Below, piece by piece: positions 11,256 through 24,812 of a stretch of 64,000 nt of DNA. Origin of the DNA: Scylla paramamosain (Eukaryota; Arthropoda; Malacostraca; Decapoda; Portunidae); NCBI RefSeq assembly GCF_035594125.1, contig NC_087157.1, forward strand, positions 52,501 to 116,500, read 5' to 3'. The notes beneath the pieces were generated by a model that was not told the DNA's origin, did not search any database, and worked only from the letters and a program-made list of their open reading frames with translations. Within the stretch, counting starts at the first letter, position 1; each line of letters begins with the position of its first letter. The translations under genes and the position numbers were made by a program.

Positions 11256-12394
11256 GTTGACCAAAGTACTAAGCCTTCATATCATTACCTTGCTCTGTGA
11301 TGGAGGCTACACCATCTGGCATCTAGCTGAGATTTAATGTTGCAGTAAAGCTTCCATATGAGTTCATGTAGAGCAAAATGTTTTCAAATGCCAGGGAAGT
11401 AGTGTAATGTAACCTTCCAGAGAAATCTATCCCTCATTTATTAGTTAACAGGAGTGTTTAATGTACTTAATGTGATTAGCCAGGATCAAGGGTCAACTTC
11501 TTCACTGACCATTTACTCTCAGGTGATGTATCTGTCCTCCATGAGTCACCAGAGACACATAAGGTGTTGTAAGTGAAATTTCATCTATTAGATTTATTCA
11601 AAATGTGAATTAACACAGTTGTTTCCTGCAGGATTTGATATCAAAGCTGGTGCAGGAAAAGGAAGCAGATCATGACCTTCAGCAGCTCGAGAAGATAAGC
11701 AGCGTCCTTAAGAGTCCAGTTGCTATCTTTAGCAGTGTTGGTGAGTAGTAAAAACTGAGCCATCTTATGAAGTGCAACGAAACATTATTATTATCTTCAT
11801 AATTTTCTTGAAATAAACAGATTTCTGTGGCATGTTGCTCATTAGCACTTTAATATCAGATAACACCAGTTATTTATGTAATGATGTAATGTACTAAGTA
11901 GATGAAATACAAGTGGCATCTGCTAACACTCTTGATGTGGAACAGGAACCAGTGAGTCTGAGACACCCACCACCAGTGGAAAGGTGGCTGACGAGCGCCT
12001 CAAGCACTCTGAAAAGGTGGAGCAACAACAAGAAACAGAAAATTGCATCCATCATTCTTTGCCTGAGGAGGGAATTGATGCTCTGTTGACCCTTCACACT
12101 GATGTCCCTCATGAGGAGGGGAGAATATGAATCCTACAGAACTTGCCCATAGGAAGACCAAAACTGTTACTGCTGCCACACTGCCACCACTTCCACTGAC
12201 ACCAAAAGCCCAACTGTGCAGAGAATCCTGGACCTCCGCAATGAAATGGAGTCCACCAGTCACCTGGAGCACTTTAGCCTCCAAAAGTTCCATCCGTGTC
12301 CATTGTGTTTGGGTAAACTTATCACTGTATAAGGGGACAAGTATCAGTGTATGGTTACTATATACTCATTTGTACTTAAAGATGTCATGTCACA

Positions 12395-12549
<155 letters not shown>

Positions 12550-12989
12550 TGTTGCATATGTTACTGCTTTACATTCCTCCCCACAGTATTTTTTCATCTA
12601 CTTTATGACTGCAGTAGTTTTATCATCCCAGTGTATGCTGTATCCACTCTGAAACTGTAATTCACCAATCAGCTCAAATGTGTCTCTGTTTTGATAATCA
12701 TTAATTTGTTTCAGCTACACAACCACTCTGATAAGGGACAAAATCTACTTCACCAGTCATCTATGTCATACAGTCATATATATTCATACATATGACAAAA
12801 TACTCTTCCTAAGACATTTCTTATTTTCTCTTCTCAAGTGACCTGTCCATCTATCTAAGGTACCACATAACATTTAAAACTTACAATATTGTGTTTAATT
12901 CATGAACACTTTTTTGTCTATCTATGGAGACTTGCGTATAGACTTGAAATGTATTGGGAGTTTTCTTTATCTCTCATTCTATACCTAAC

Positions 12990-13340
12990 ACCTGTTCCTA
13001 AGAATCCCCAGGTGATAGCCATGGTGACTGGCTGGTCTCCTACTGAGTGGCTGGGGTTTTCCAAAAGTGAGGGTTGGTGTTCCATACCATACCATGTGCC
13101 CTGTTTGTATTCCTTCTTTGTCCTCTGTATTATATTCTATGTAAAGATGGTGCTGGGGTGGGATCTACTTCTTATTCCCTAAAAGTGATGAGGAGTGACA
13201 CTGGGCAGCATTGATTTGCTCCTTAGAGATGGCTGGGTTCCTGTGGATGAGTGGGCCATGCTGTGCTTTGTCAAGGATGGTGTTTGGTATTGTGATGACT
13301 CTTGCCACAATCAAGTGCCTCCCACAGAGTAGTGGAGTAC
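12990..13340 (+). pseudogene. Unrecognised coding remnant, copy A
   Basis: Two protein-like pieces lie on the plus strand. One (about 12999-13070) reads VPKNPQVIAMVTGWSPTEWL then GFSK, followed by a donor-like GTGAGG. The second (about 13210-13330) reads IDLLLRDGWVPVDEWAMLCF then VKDGVWYCDDSCHNQVPPTE and a TAG. Composition (W, D, C and P placement) looks like real protein, and the same reading exists in copy B. An AATAAA lies downstream near 13925. I do not recognise the family. With the short exons and the stop it may be another relic like the golgin before it. Confidence 0.4.
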
Positions 13341-13753
13341 CTATGTATGGTGTTGACCCAAGCTGTCCAGGTCTCATCCAATGCCTTAATATGATTTAGA
13401 TGATCAAAATGGTTTAACTCACCATTTAATCAGCTGACTGATTTGAATGGAGAAGTATGTAATGTGTTGTAGCCTAACCATCCCTGCCAGCATGGTCAGA
13501 TTCTTGGTAGTAACCTGAAATGCTCCTAGGTAGTGAGTATCATTGCACATAATGATCTTTACTTTGTCAGTAATTCAATGATACTGAATATTACTCTACT
13601 GGATTTTGCTCAGCACTGCTTGGTAACTTTTGGCCATAATCCCAGGTCTGGAATGATATGAAGCCATGTTTTTACATTCCATATGAGACAGGCAAGCACT
13701 ATGCTTTGCCTGACTGATACCTGTACTTTACATTTATGACCCCAGGTAGTTCA

Positions 13754-13788
<35 letters not shown>

Positions 13789-14356
13789 GGAATTATACTG
13801 TATATTAGGAAATATCATTAAAGAGTGTGTGTGTAAAAAGTGTTTGCATTATTGTGCATTTGATGTTATAGCCCCAGGTTCTTAAAGTTTTCTAGTTTCA
13901 TGATTTATAAAGATTGCTATTTTTAATAAAGTTATTGAAATTGTTATTGAGTGTTTTTTATTGAACTCATTAGCTTTGTAATAGTGTGCGTCTCATCATG
14001 CATTCATTAATGATGTAGAGTGGAAATGTCCACTCCTATCATGCATAATATCAATGCATTATTGGTTTATGTTGTTATTTGTGTATAAATTGTAAAGTTA
14101 TGCCAGTCTATTTTAGTACAAACTAAATATCAGCTGGAAGAGAGGACAGGTAATGGCACACTAAAACACAGGAAGGGACAATGATATAACCATCCAATTT
14201 AACAATACACAGAGGAAGAAGAATGAGAAAGCAATAAAAATGGATTATTTAATGGATGATTAATAGACCCTCATTTGTAATGTTATTTCAGGCAAGAATA
14301 TTAAAAGAGACAGCTGGCTTGCCCTTTGTACTTGTTCAGCTTGCCCTTAGCACTTG
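13341..14356. other. Non-coding; short (CT)n and AATAAA site
   Basis: Unique AT-rich sequence with a 28-bp CT tract at 13757-13784 (about 76 bp in copy B at 39268-39344) and an AATAAA near 13925 that could be a polyadenylation signal. No gene recognised. Confidence 0.5.
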
Positions 14357-15398
14357 TTCATACATGACAGAATGAGAGATGTATGGGTGGGGGTGACACC
14401 TGGAAATGGGTATGATTCATGAAGGGATTGATTGATTGGTTGACTGACTGATTAAGAAAAAAAAACGTAGCAGTGGAGGGTGGGGGGGGGGGGGAAGGCG
14501 CCCCCAACTTTCCAGTCATATATGGCGTGGAAGGGACAATACCAGCAAAGAAAAATATGAGAAAATGCATAATTTACTACAAAACCCAAAATGCGAAATA
14601 AAACCTTGCCAAATTGAACCTTCCCACGAAGGTAATGAATGGAGTTTTGATGCAATGAGCCACAGTTACTTAAAACACTCAACAAATATAACACCTGCCA
14701 AAAAAATAAAATAAATAAATAAAATCAATCAATAAATAAAGATAAAAACGCGAGAAAACCTTTAAATTATCACAACGCGAAATATACACACACGCTAAAC
14801 TGGATGCGTCATTAATTAATACCCCCCCAATAGTTTATAGCCCCTCCCCTATTCATTGCTCCCCCCCCCCCCTCCCTGCCTTGAGGAACACCTTCACTTA
14901 TGGCCTGCTGTTGGGTCAGATTTGAGCCATTTTAACCTCGAATTACATACAATACATACATACATACATATCGTCTCCTTGCAATAATTATAATAGTCTT
15001 CCTGGCTTAATTTTTGTTTATTCATTATTCCTTATGTATTTATTAATTATTTGTCATTTGTCTAATTCCTTGTTTTATTTAGCCTCGGTATTTAACTAAG
15101 CATTTTTTTTTTTTTTTCACTTTCTGACTGTGGCCCTTGCAATGAATGGCTTAATTGTTTATTTACTGTTCCTTACGTGTTTATTGATTATATGTGAGTT
15201 ATTTATTTGATATTCATGATTTTTTTTTTAACTTCGTATTTCTTTATATGATAGTTTTATCTTTTCGTGTTTTCTGGCTTAAGTTTTGTTTATTACTCCT
15301 TGTTTGTGTTATTAGGTGTGTCATTAATTATTTGTCTTATTTCTCGTAGTTTAATGGATTTTTTAGCACTTTAATTATTAGAGTTCCTCACCAGTCAT

Positions 15399-15470
<72 letters not shown>

Positions 15471-15536
15471 TAAATGAATGATAAAAAAAATAATAATCAG
15501 TTACAGTATTTTATTTATAAACAAGAACAATTCATG

Positions 15537-15575
<39 letters not shown>

Positions 15576-15598
15576 TTTAAATACAAGGAGGAAAATGT

Positions 15599-15662
<64 letters not shown>

Positions 15663-15835
15663 TAACTGCTTTTATCTTACTCACACAGATAAATAGTTTT
15701 ATAAATAGTTTATTGACCATAAACATTGTGTACATACACACAAAATTAAATAGAACAGATAAAAATTTCAAAATGTAGTCAGTGACACACAGAAGACTGG
15801 TGACAAAACCTACTAAAGCCCATTAAATGATTGGG
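14357..15835. other. AT-rich microsatellite region, no gene
   Basis: Contains G-run and C-run homopolymers (about 14480 and 14860), ATAAATA and CATACATA runs, (GA)n at 15403-15468 and (AAT)n at 15537-15575 and 15599-15659. Copy B (39910-41340) is the same with shorter G, C and GA tracts. Confidence 0.75.
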
Positions 15836-16440
15836 TGTCTCAAGTTTCCACATCATCAGTGGAACACTGCTTCTGAGCACTCAGGGATGGACAAGCTTTT
15901 CATGGCTTGTGTGAATGGAGACAAGACGTGTAGGGGATTTATTTGTTCTGTTTTTTCTTGTCCTACTCTCTCTTCCTCCCTCTTGACTCTTCCTTTGCTT
16001 CATCCTACTCTTTCTCTTGCTCATTCTTTCTCTCTCTCTCTCTCTCTGGACTTTTCAGACATAGCTCCTTATGATTTTTTGGCAATCCCAAACCTGTTGA
16101 CAGTATCCTTATCTGAGAGCCAAGGAGACCATGCAGAATGTGGCAGCATACCTATCATTGGTTGCAGAAGCATTTGAGCAGTGGAGTGATGGATGATTGT
16201 AGGAATGTGGTGGCACTGCTATCCACCATGACATTCATCCACATAACAGAACCATCTCACATGGTGCATTCAGCCTCAGGGAGAGGAACCTCTGTAGCCT
16301 TGGGCAGTAGCCCTTGGTCAGGTTTGCTCCAGAGTCAAACCTGCTTACCATCCGAGAATACCTTGGGGAGGAATGAGGAAGCCTTTTGCTCTGAACCCAT
16401 GAAAATTGTTCAACCCTATAAGGGAAAAATATGAATGTTG
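15836..16440 (+). pseudogene. Possible degraded coding remnant
   Basis: Around 16115-16330 one plus frame reads AKETMQNVAAYLSLVAEAFE then QWSD, then continues protein-like with several stops (HHDIHPHNRTISHGAFSLRE). Both copies share the stops. No family recognised. Could be chance. Confidence 0.2.
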
Positions 16441-17054
16441 AACAAATTGATGAGAAATGGAAGGATTAATGGGCTAAGTGTGTTGGATTACAGAGGGCTT
16501 TCTTTGAAGGACATTTTGAATGATACCATAATTTTGGCCCTTAGCCCAAGGTTGGATACTTCTGAACCGTTCTTGCATTTTTAAGCTAAGTAATATAAAA
16601 TGCTCAATTAACAAAGGAAGGATAATGAAAAGATAAAACAAATCAGGAATTATATCAATTCATAGCTTTATCATAGTTCTAAGTCATAAATACTACAAAA
16701 ATTAGTCAATCTCTTCAGAAATAATTATAAGATAAGCTTTAATAATAAAAAGTATGTATAAATAGATGAAATGTTGTCACCTTCACCAATGCCGGCTTCT
16801 TGTTATTCAGCACATGCTTGTGCTTCCTGAACACCGGTCTCATACTGGATAGAGACAGTAATGTATGGAGGTTTGATGCAATACAACATTTTATATAAGG
16901 ATAAAAACTTGCATAAACTTCCTGTTTGTGTTTTTCTACTAAGGTGCAATTGTTAGGTGAGCATTTGCAACTTCCTACACTTAAACCATAACATCCCTAC
17001 TACAGTGGCTCAGAGCCACACCATCACTTGTTGCTTGTCCACTAGTAAATAAGT

Positions 17055-17255
17055 TTTTTGTTTGTTCATTCTCATTCCTTCCCTATTTAAAACATCATTC
17101 CATCTTGTCATGGCCTCTTGAAGATCTTGTTGGCTTCCTGTCACGACAGCGACATCGTCTGCATAGGCCAGCATGATCTCTTTATCCTCCCTTACACACA
17201 CTTCCTTCAGGCATCTGTCCATGTATATAATGAATAGCAAAGGAGAGAGCATCAA
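17055..17255 (-). mobile_element. RTE/LINE reverse-transcriptase fragment, copy A (internally deleted)
   Basis: Minus strand, 17255 down: SPLLFIIYMDRCLKEV and MLAYADDVAVVTGSQQD (intact RT catalytic YADD), ending after NREGMRMNKQKT. The rest of the element seen in copy B (43150-43831) is missing here, and the frame continues into unrelated sequence. Confidence 0.85.
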
Positions 17256-17278
17256 TTATTCAATTATTCAATTATTCC

Positions 17279-17288
17279 TCACACACAC

Positions 17289-17370
<82 letters not shown>

Positions 17371-17991
17371 AATAACAATAATATCTACCCTATATTGTAA
17401 TGCACATTTTCATAATCACCACTGAATCATCATCATCAATATTTTTTATCAATAATATTAACAGTATTTATATATGTACATAGCATTACTATTATTACTA
17501 CACACACACACACACACACGTACATACACTCACCTCTCGGCAGGGGTGGTGGGGAACAGGAGGAGGAGGAGGAGGAGGAGGAGGAGGAGGAGGAGGAGGA
17601 GGAGGAGGAGGAGGAGGAGGAGGAGGAGGAGGAGGTGGACGAGGAGGAGGAGGAGGAGGAGGAGGAGGAGGAGGAGGAGGAGGAGGAGGAGGAGGATTAA
17701 CACTGTGTGAGTGACTGACAGACTGACTAACTGACTAACTCACTAACTGACTGAATGACTGACTAACTGACTGACTGAATGACTGACTAACTGACTAACT
17801 GAGTGACTGACTGACTGACTCACTGACTGATACATACATACATACAGACAGACACAAGTACACAAGAATAAAAAATAAAATACATAACTGAAAAATCATT
17901 GCAATACACAGACAGACAGACAGACCAATGACAGAAAGACAGACAGATGGAGACAAACTAAACAGATAGATAGATAGTGAAATGACCACAC

Positions 17992-18060
<69 letters not shown>
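17279..18060. repeat. Microsatellite cluster: CA, GGA, GACT, CA
   Basis: (CA)n at 17279-17368, short (CA)n at 17502-17519, (GGA)n at 17561-17696 with one GGTGGACGA break, GACT-type tetramers at 17703-17830, ACAG/GATA tetramers at about 17840-17980, and (CA)n at 17996-18060. Copy B has the same order at 44059-44871 with longer GGA. Confidence 0.95.
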
Positions 18061-18062
<2 letters not shown>

Positions 18063-18504
18063 CTGTTGAACATAGTAAGCTGTGGCTTACTATGGCTTAT
18101 CCCCTTATCAGCTGGAGGGAGGGCTACAGCTAATAATCTTTTCTTCTTCCTTATCCGTGCCTCCTCCTCGTCCTCCTCTTCCTTTTCCTCCTCCACCTCG
18201 TACTCCGGAACTGGCGACCCCACCACCGGCACCTCCGACATGGCCTCCTGCGGGATGGTAAGGTAGTTAGGGAACTGTCTGAGTTAGCGTGTGTGTGTAT
18301 GTTGGTTAAGTTTGGTTAAGTGTTAAATAAAGAATGGTACTCTATATTAATTTCAATATTTATCTACTTATTATCTGTATTTTGAAGATACATGTACCAT
18401 TTGAACTGTAAACCTTTGTAATTGTCTGTCTCCTGCACACCCAGCTCGTCAACACCCCTGTGCCTGCAAACGGGTCACTGAACATTAAATAAACTTGTCT
18501 CAGT

Positions 18505-21500
18505 CCCCTACATACACACAAGTGGCTGGCCAAACACTGCATCAACACAAACAATGGATAAACAGTGGGAATCTGCTGGTCTGAGTCCCCTACATACACA
18601 CAAGTGGCTGGCCAAACACTGCATCAACACAAACAGTGAATAAACAGTGAGAATCTGCTGGTCTGAGCCCCCAAAACACACTAGTGGCTGGCCAAACACT
18701 AGATCAACACAAACAGTGAATAAACAGTGGGAATCTGCTGGTCTGAGCCCCCAAAACACACAAGTGGCTGGCCAAACACTAGATCAACACAAACAGTGGA
18801 TAAACAGTGGGAATCTGCTGGTCTGAGTCCCCTACATAAACACAAGTGGCTGGCCAAACACTAGATCAACACAAACAGTGGATAAATAGTAGGAATCTGC
18901 TGGTCTGAGCCCCCAAAACACACAAGTGGTTGGCCAAACACTGCATCAACACAAACAGTGGATAAACAGTGGGAATCTGCTGGTCTGAGTCCCCTACATA
19001 CACACAAGTGGCTGGCCAAACACTGCATCAACACAAACAGTGAATAAACAGTGGGAATCTGCTGGTCTGAGTCCCCTACATACACACAAGTGGCTGGCCA
19101 AACACTGCATCAACACAAACAGTGGATAAACAGTGGGAATCTGCTGGTCTGAGTCCCCTACATACACACAAGTGGCTGGCCAAACACTGCATCAACACAA
19201 ACAATGGATAAACAGTGGGAATCTGCTGGTCTGAGTCCCCTACATACACACAAGTGGCTGGCCAAACACTAGATCAACACAAACAGTGAATAAACAGTGG
19301 GAATCTGCTGGTCTGAGCCCCCAAAACACACAACTGGCTGGCCAAACACTAGATCAACACAAACAGTGGATAAACAGTGGGAATCTGCTGGTCTGAATCC
19401 CCTACATAGACACAAGTGGCTGGCCAAACACTAGATCAACACAAACAGTGGATAAATAGTAGGAATCTGCTGGTCTGAGCCCCCAAAACACACAAGTGGC
19501 TGGCCAAACACTGCATCAACACAAACAGTGGATAAACAGTGGGAATCTGCTGGTCTGAGTCCCCTACATACACACAAGTGGCTGGCCAAACACTAGATCA
19601 ACACAAACAGTGAATAAACAGTGGGAATCTGCTGGTCTGAGCCCCAAAAACACACAAGTGGCTGGCCAAACACTAAATCAACACAAACAGTGAATAAACA
19701 CTGGGAATCTGCTGGTCTGAGCCCCCAAAACACACTAGTGGCTGGCCAAACACTAGATCAACACAAACAGTGAATAAACAGTGGGAATCTGCTGGTCTGA
19801 GTCCCCTACATACACACAAGTGGCTGGCCAAACACTAGATCAACACAAACAGTGGATAAACAGTGGGAATCTGCTGGTCTGAGTCCCCTACATAAACACA
19901 AGTGGCTGGCCAAACACTAGATCAACACAAACAGTGGATAAATAGTAGGAATCTGCTGGTCTGAGCCCCCAAAACACACAAGTAGCTGGCCAAACACTGC
20001 ATCAACACAAACAGTGGATAAACAGTGGGAATCTGCTGGTCTGAGTCCGCTACATACACACAAGTGGCTGGCCAAATACTGCATCAACACAAACAGTGAA
20101 TAAACAGTGGGAATCTGCTGGTCTGAGTCCCCTACATACACACAAGTGGCTGGCCAAACACTAGATCAACACAAACAGTGAATAAACAGTGAGAATCTGC
20201 TGGTCTGAGCCCCCAAAACACACTAGTGGCTGGCCAAACACTAGATCAACACAAACAGTGAATAAACAGTGGGAATCTGCTGGTCTGAGCCCCCAAAACA
20301 CACAAATGGCTGGCCAAACACTAGATCAACACAAACAGTGGATAAACAGTGGGAATCTGCTGGTCTGAGTCCCCTACATAAACACAAGTGGCTGGCCAAA
20401 CACTAGATCAACACAAACAGTGGATAAATAGTAGGAATCTGCTGGTCTGAGCCCCCAAAACACACAAGTGGCTGGCCAAACACTGCATCAACACAAACAG
20501 TGGATAAACAGTGGGAATCTGCTGGTCTGAGTCCGCTACATACACACAAGTGGCTGGCCAAATACTGCATCAACACAAACAGTGAATAAACAGTGGGAAT
20601 CTGCTGGTCTGAGTCCCCTACATACACACAAGTGGCTGGCCAAACACTGCATCAACACAAACAGTGGATAAACAGTGGGAATCTGCTGGTCTGAGTCCCC
20701 TACATACACACAAGTGGCTGGCTAAACACTGCATCAACACAAACAATGGATAAACAGTGGGAATCTGCTGGTCTGAGTCCCCTACATACACACAAGTGGC
20801 TGGCCAAACACTAGATCAACACAAACAGTGAATAAACAGTGAGAATCTGCTGGTCTGAGCCCCCAAAACACACAAGTGGCTGGCCAAACACTAGATCAAC
20901 ACAAACAGTGAATAAACAGTGGGAATCTGCTGGTCTGAGCCCCCAAAACACACAACTGGCTGGCCAAACACTAGATCAACACAAACAGTGGATAAACAGT
21001 GGGAATCTGCTGGTCTGAATCCCCTACATAGACACAAGTGGCTGGCCAAACACTAGATCAACACAAACAGTGGATAAATAGTAGGAATCTGCTGGTCTGA
21101 GCCCCCAAAACACACAAGTGGCTGGCCAAACACTGCATCAACACAAACAGTGGATAAACAGTGGGAATCTGCTGGTCTGAGTCCCCTACATACACACAAG
21201 TGGCTGGCCAAACACTAGATCAACACAAACAGTGAATAAACAGTGGGAATCTGCTGGTCTGAGCCCCCAAAACACACAAGTGGCTGGCCAAACACTAAAT
21301 CAACACAAACAGTGAATAAACACTGGGAATCTGCTGGTCTGAGCCCCCAAAACACACAAGTGGCTGGCCAGACACTGCATCAACACAAACAGTGAATAAA
21401 CACTGGGAATCTGCTGGTCTGAGCCCCCAAAACACACAAGTGGCTGGCCAGACACTGCATCAACACAAACAGTGAATAAACAGTGGGAATCTGCTGGTCT

Positions 21501-21545
21501 GAGCCCCCAAAACACACTAGTGGCTGGCCAGACACTGCATAGGCA
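18505..21545. repeat. 80/82-bp satellite array with higher-order structure, copy A
   Basis: About 38 tandem units (length divided by period), each containing AGTGGCTGGCCAAACACT, ATCAACACAAACAGTG and GAATCTGCTGGTCTGAG. Two linker types alternate: CCCCCAAAACACA (80-bp unit) and TCCCCTACATACACA (82-bp unit). Internal markers (ACTAGATC versus ACTGCATC, GTGAATAA versus GTGGATAA, AAATAGTAGG) recur every six units, a 486-bp higher-order repeat. The last units carry a CCAGACACT variant. The array lies in an intron of the unrecognised minus-strand gene. Confidence 0.97.
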
Positions 21546-21810
21546 CAGATGGGGAGCTGGTTTGGCCTGACAGCACCCTCCAGTATTCATGTAAATTCTG
21601 GCTACCATTTGCAATTCTATTTTGGGGAGCCACACCTCAGAGAGTCTCTTTTATTGAAGTTTTGTCCCCCCCCCACGGCTGGCTGGCCTACATAACAAAA
21701 TAAATAGATAATGTTTTTTTTTTGTCAGTTAGAGGACTTTTTCATCTCTACCTGTTGAAATAAGATTATCTCGGAAAGTTTAAAAATGATGCATTACTAC
21801 TACTACTTAC
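21546..21810. other. Unique flank of the satellite array
   Basis: Non-repetitive intron sequence between the satellite and exon 3 of the minus-strand gene, with a short C-run and (TAC)n next to the donor. Confidence 0.6.
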
Positions 21811-22133
21811 CCTGAACAATACCTCATCCTCAGCATCAGAGGACGGCCCCTCCCCCTCCTCACTGACTAACTGTTGTTGTTGTTGCAGTTGTTGTTGTAA
21901 CAGAATCAACCTCTTCCTCTCCCTCTCTCTCTGACGTGCCTCCCTCCTGGCCTCCCTCTCTCTCCTCCTCCTCTCCTTCCTCTCCCTCCTCTCTTGCTTC
22001 TCTCTCTCTCTCTTGCTGCTGCTGCAATCTCTGGGTCCACCATGTCCTCGTTGATCCTCGGGATTTGCTGCAAAAGGAGGGAGAGAGTGAGTGAGTGGAA
22101 GTGGGAGAGAGGATGAGAGAGAAGGGTAAAACT

Positions 22134-22464
<331 letters not shown>

Positions 22465-22479
22465 TAGTGCAACCTACAC

Positions 22480-22860
22480 TCATAAATTATTTCTTGCCCC
22501 AAAAAAGCTAATTTGGAATAAGACAAACAGTAACAAGTCCGAACATAGCAGTGGATCTTAAACTCCTAGAAACTGGAGACATTACTGTATTCCAGACCTT
22601 GGCGTTTGTATACAAAGCTCTTAATACAAACACAAGAGACACGGGCTCATGATATTCAGTTAAGACAGACAGGTAACTTGAGGACACCCTTCTGCTGAAC
22701 CTCCCGTGCCCAACAGAGTGTTGTCTCACGAGGAACCAAGCACTGGACCCGGCTCTCGGACACAGTTAAAAACAAACCATTACATTCCTTTAAATTACTG
22801 ATAAAACAACACTTAACAAGTAATTATTCATTGTATTTATTAGTTTTCAAATTGTAATCA
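22480..22860 (+). mobile_element. LINE ORF2 C-terminal fragment, copy A
   Basis: The plus frame from 22699 reads SRAQQSVVSRGTKHWTRLSD, TVKNKPLHSFKLLIKQHLTS and NYSLYLL, then stop near 22856. Basic G..xWxxLxxxVK and FKxxLKxxL is the usual C-terminal signature of many LINE reverse transcriptases. Upstream sequence is decayed. Copy B equivalent: 51860-52245. Confidence 0.5.
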
Positions 22861-23276
22861 GCTCTACTATTATAAACATATGTAATTGTTTGTAATTTGT
22901 AATAGTTATTATTATTATTATTATTATTATTATTTACTTTTGTTATTGATATAATTCTTTTTTGCATGTATCTATAATTTGATTGGGTTAAAGTTATGAA
23001 TTACTTACTAAATAATTATGTACTGTCTTTTTCTTTTTTTTTTCATGATAGCTGAATAAAACACTGGTCTTAAACCTTAGTGTAAAATATTCATTAGTCC
23101 ACAAAGACCTTGTGCTCCATGGACTGGCCATCACATATCAGAATGTCTATATACCAGTCTGTCTGTATATATTAACACCAATATATATCATTTAATCAAT
23201 CAATCACTCTGTAAGGAAAATATAGACAAATAAATACAATAACAACAGATGTATATACACTCTCTCTCTCTCTCAC
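22861..23276. other. AT-rich non-coding DNA
   Basis: (TTA)n near 22908-22935 and general AT-rich intron sequence up to the donor of exon 2 of the minus-strand gene. Nothing else seen. Confidence 0.6.
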
Positions 23277-23629
23277 CTGCTGAGGAGGGAGATAAGCCAA
23301 GCCACAGCTAACCCAGGTGTGTGTGGCCCACCTCCACCTCCCATCACCCCCGCTGGCAGCACCGCAGGGGGGCAGGAGGGGGTGAGGGATGACTGGGCAG
23401 GGGTCACAGGGAGAGGGGTGGCTGGGGCAGGGGTCTGGGGCTGGGGTCGGGGGAAAGCCTGGGACTCCGACCACTTGCATGACCCGACCAACTCCAACGA
23501 CTTCTGCCCCTAATACCTGCGTGTTGTCAGCTGGAACAACCTGAGAGGAAGGAGGTGCTCAGAAGTAGTAGTAGTAGTAGTAGTAAGATTGATTTTCTAT
23601 CTCTGTCTCTCCTTTCTGTATGTAAAAAA

Positions 23630-23631
<2 letters not shown>

Positions 23632-23684
<53 letters not shown>
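23632..23684. repeat. (CT)n microsatellite abutting a splice donor
   Basis: About 53 bp of CT (GA on the coding strand) starts immediately after the donor of the first visible exon of the minus-strand gene. Confidence 0.95.
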
Positions 23685-23685
<1 letters not shown>

Positions 23686-23854
23686 TGTATGACATTCCCT
23701 GCCTGCACTATCATGGGGAAGTGGGGCTGCGGGGCTGAGGCATCTTGGGGCAACACCTGAAGCATGTTCCCCATTTGAATAACCCTTGTTGTGGCGGTGG
23801 TGGCAGTGGTGGTGGTGGCGTCAGTCCCCTCGGCTGCATCGTAAGGTACTGGAA

Positions 23855-24055
23855 CTGTTGGGAGGAGGGGGGTTAGTTTGGGCGGCCACGCCCCGGGGAC
23901 TTAGCCTTGGGAGGAGAGCGTGCCCAAAGGGGGGCAGGGACCGGTTCTTGTAGGGGCTGCGGGCACACGCGGGAGGGCGGCCCTGGGGAGAAAGCTACTA
24001 GATTCGTTCAAAGCATATCTAAACCTAACAGAACACTATTTACAAATAAACCCAC
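23855..24055. other. GC-rich segment between exon 1 and the Harbinger ORF
   Basis: Unusually GC-rich (GGGGG runs, GCCACGCCCCGGGGAC) for this window. Could be a promoter-proximal or CpG-rich patch of the minus-strand gene, but no core promoter element is clear. Confidence 0.3.
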
Positions 24056-24812
24056 CTGTTATAATTAGCTTGTGCAACAGTTTGAGGGCGAAGGTAAGGA
24101 GTGAGGAGCCACTGCTTACAGGGATAGCCACTGTCCCCGGGAAGGTATAGCATCCTGCAGGTACATGTTGTTCCTCAAACATCAGTTTGAGTGCTGACTT
24201 ATCTAGTATTCTTGCATCGTTGACTGAGCCAGGCCACCTTGCCACAATGTCAAGAATCTTATAGTGAGCATCAAATACTACTTGCACATTTATGCTGTGA
24301 TAGCGTTTCCTGTTCACATATACATGTTCATCGACATGAGGAGACACAATTCTTATATGAGTGCCATCAATCACTCCCACAACACCGGGAAACTGAGTTA
24401 CTTGCATGAACTCTGCCTGTTTTTGCTGCACTTCACGCTGGGTGTGAGGGAAAGCCACGAACTGGCAGATTACTTCTGGGTCAGCCAGTGCATCAATTGT
24501 CTGTGATATTGCACGGCTGATAGTGGGCTGCGTTGTTCCAAAATCATCACAACTGCACTGTTGCATTTTTCCTGTGGCTAAATATCGTAATGTGATGGCC
24601 ACCATCTCAGGGGTCAAGGCTCTATTTCTTTCAGTTTTACTTTGCAGCTTGTCTCTCACTATATCAGTCACTGCAACAATACCAGCACGGTCCAATCTGA
24701 ATCTTTTCAGTAACTCAGCATCGTCGTACTCAGCGAAAATATCTCTTCTCACTCTGTAGGTGCGCCGCTGACGTTGTTGTGCCGCCTTCCTGCTAACGGC
24801 TGGGTTCATCAT
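24056..24812 (-). pseudogene. PIF/Harbinger transposase-like (HARBI1-type), copy A
   Basis: The minus-strand ORF starts ATG at 24812. It has a basic N-terminus (RQRRTYRVRRDIFAEY), a helix-turn-helix-like region (ELLKRFRLDRAGIVAVTDIV, LRYLATGKMQQ), CSCDDFGTTQPTISRAI, the DDE fold with first Asp in GVVGVIDGTHIRI, second Asp in RWPGSVNDARIL, and GCYTFPG. A 2-bp insertion (GGTATAGC) near 24146 shifts the frame, so the HARBI1-typical GDSGYP(C)KQWLLTPY segment is read out of frame. A GTGGGT donor-like site at 24055 follows QANYN. The third catalytic acid region (VVERtFG-type) is absent. Harbinger transposases cut and paste DNA with a Myb-like partner; none is seen nearby. Likely dead. Confidence 0.85.

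Noticed and set aside
18505..21545. CRISPR-like array of regular repeats
   Set aside because: Units are contiguous 80-82 bp tandem satellite copies without unique spacers, in intron-bearing eukaryotic DNA.
18360..21635. Repeated 74-codon minus-strand frames (ADSHCLSTVCVDAVFGQPLV)
   Set aside because: Artefact of the 80/82-bp satellite; frames recur only where unit combinations happen to avoid stops.
23273..23513. Gly- and Pro-rich open frames on both strands
   Set aside because: They overlap the P-rich exon of the minus-strand gene in other frames; only one frame joins its neighbours in phase.
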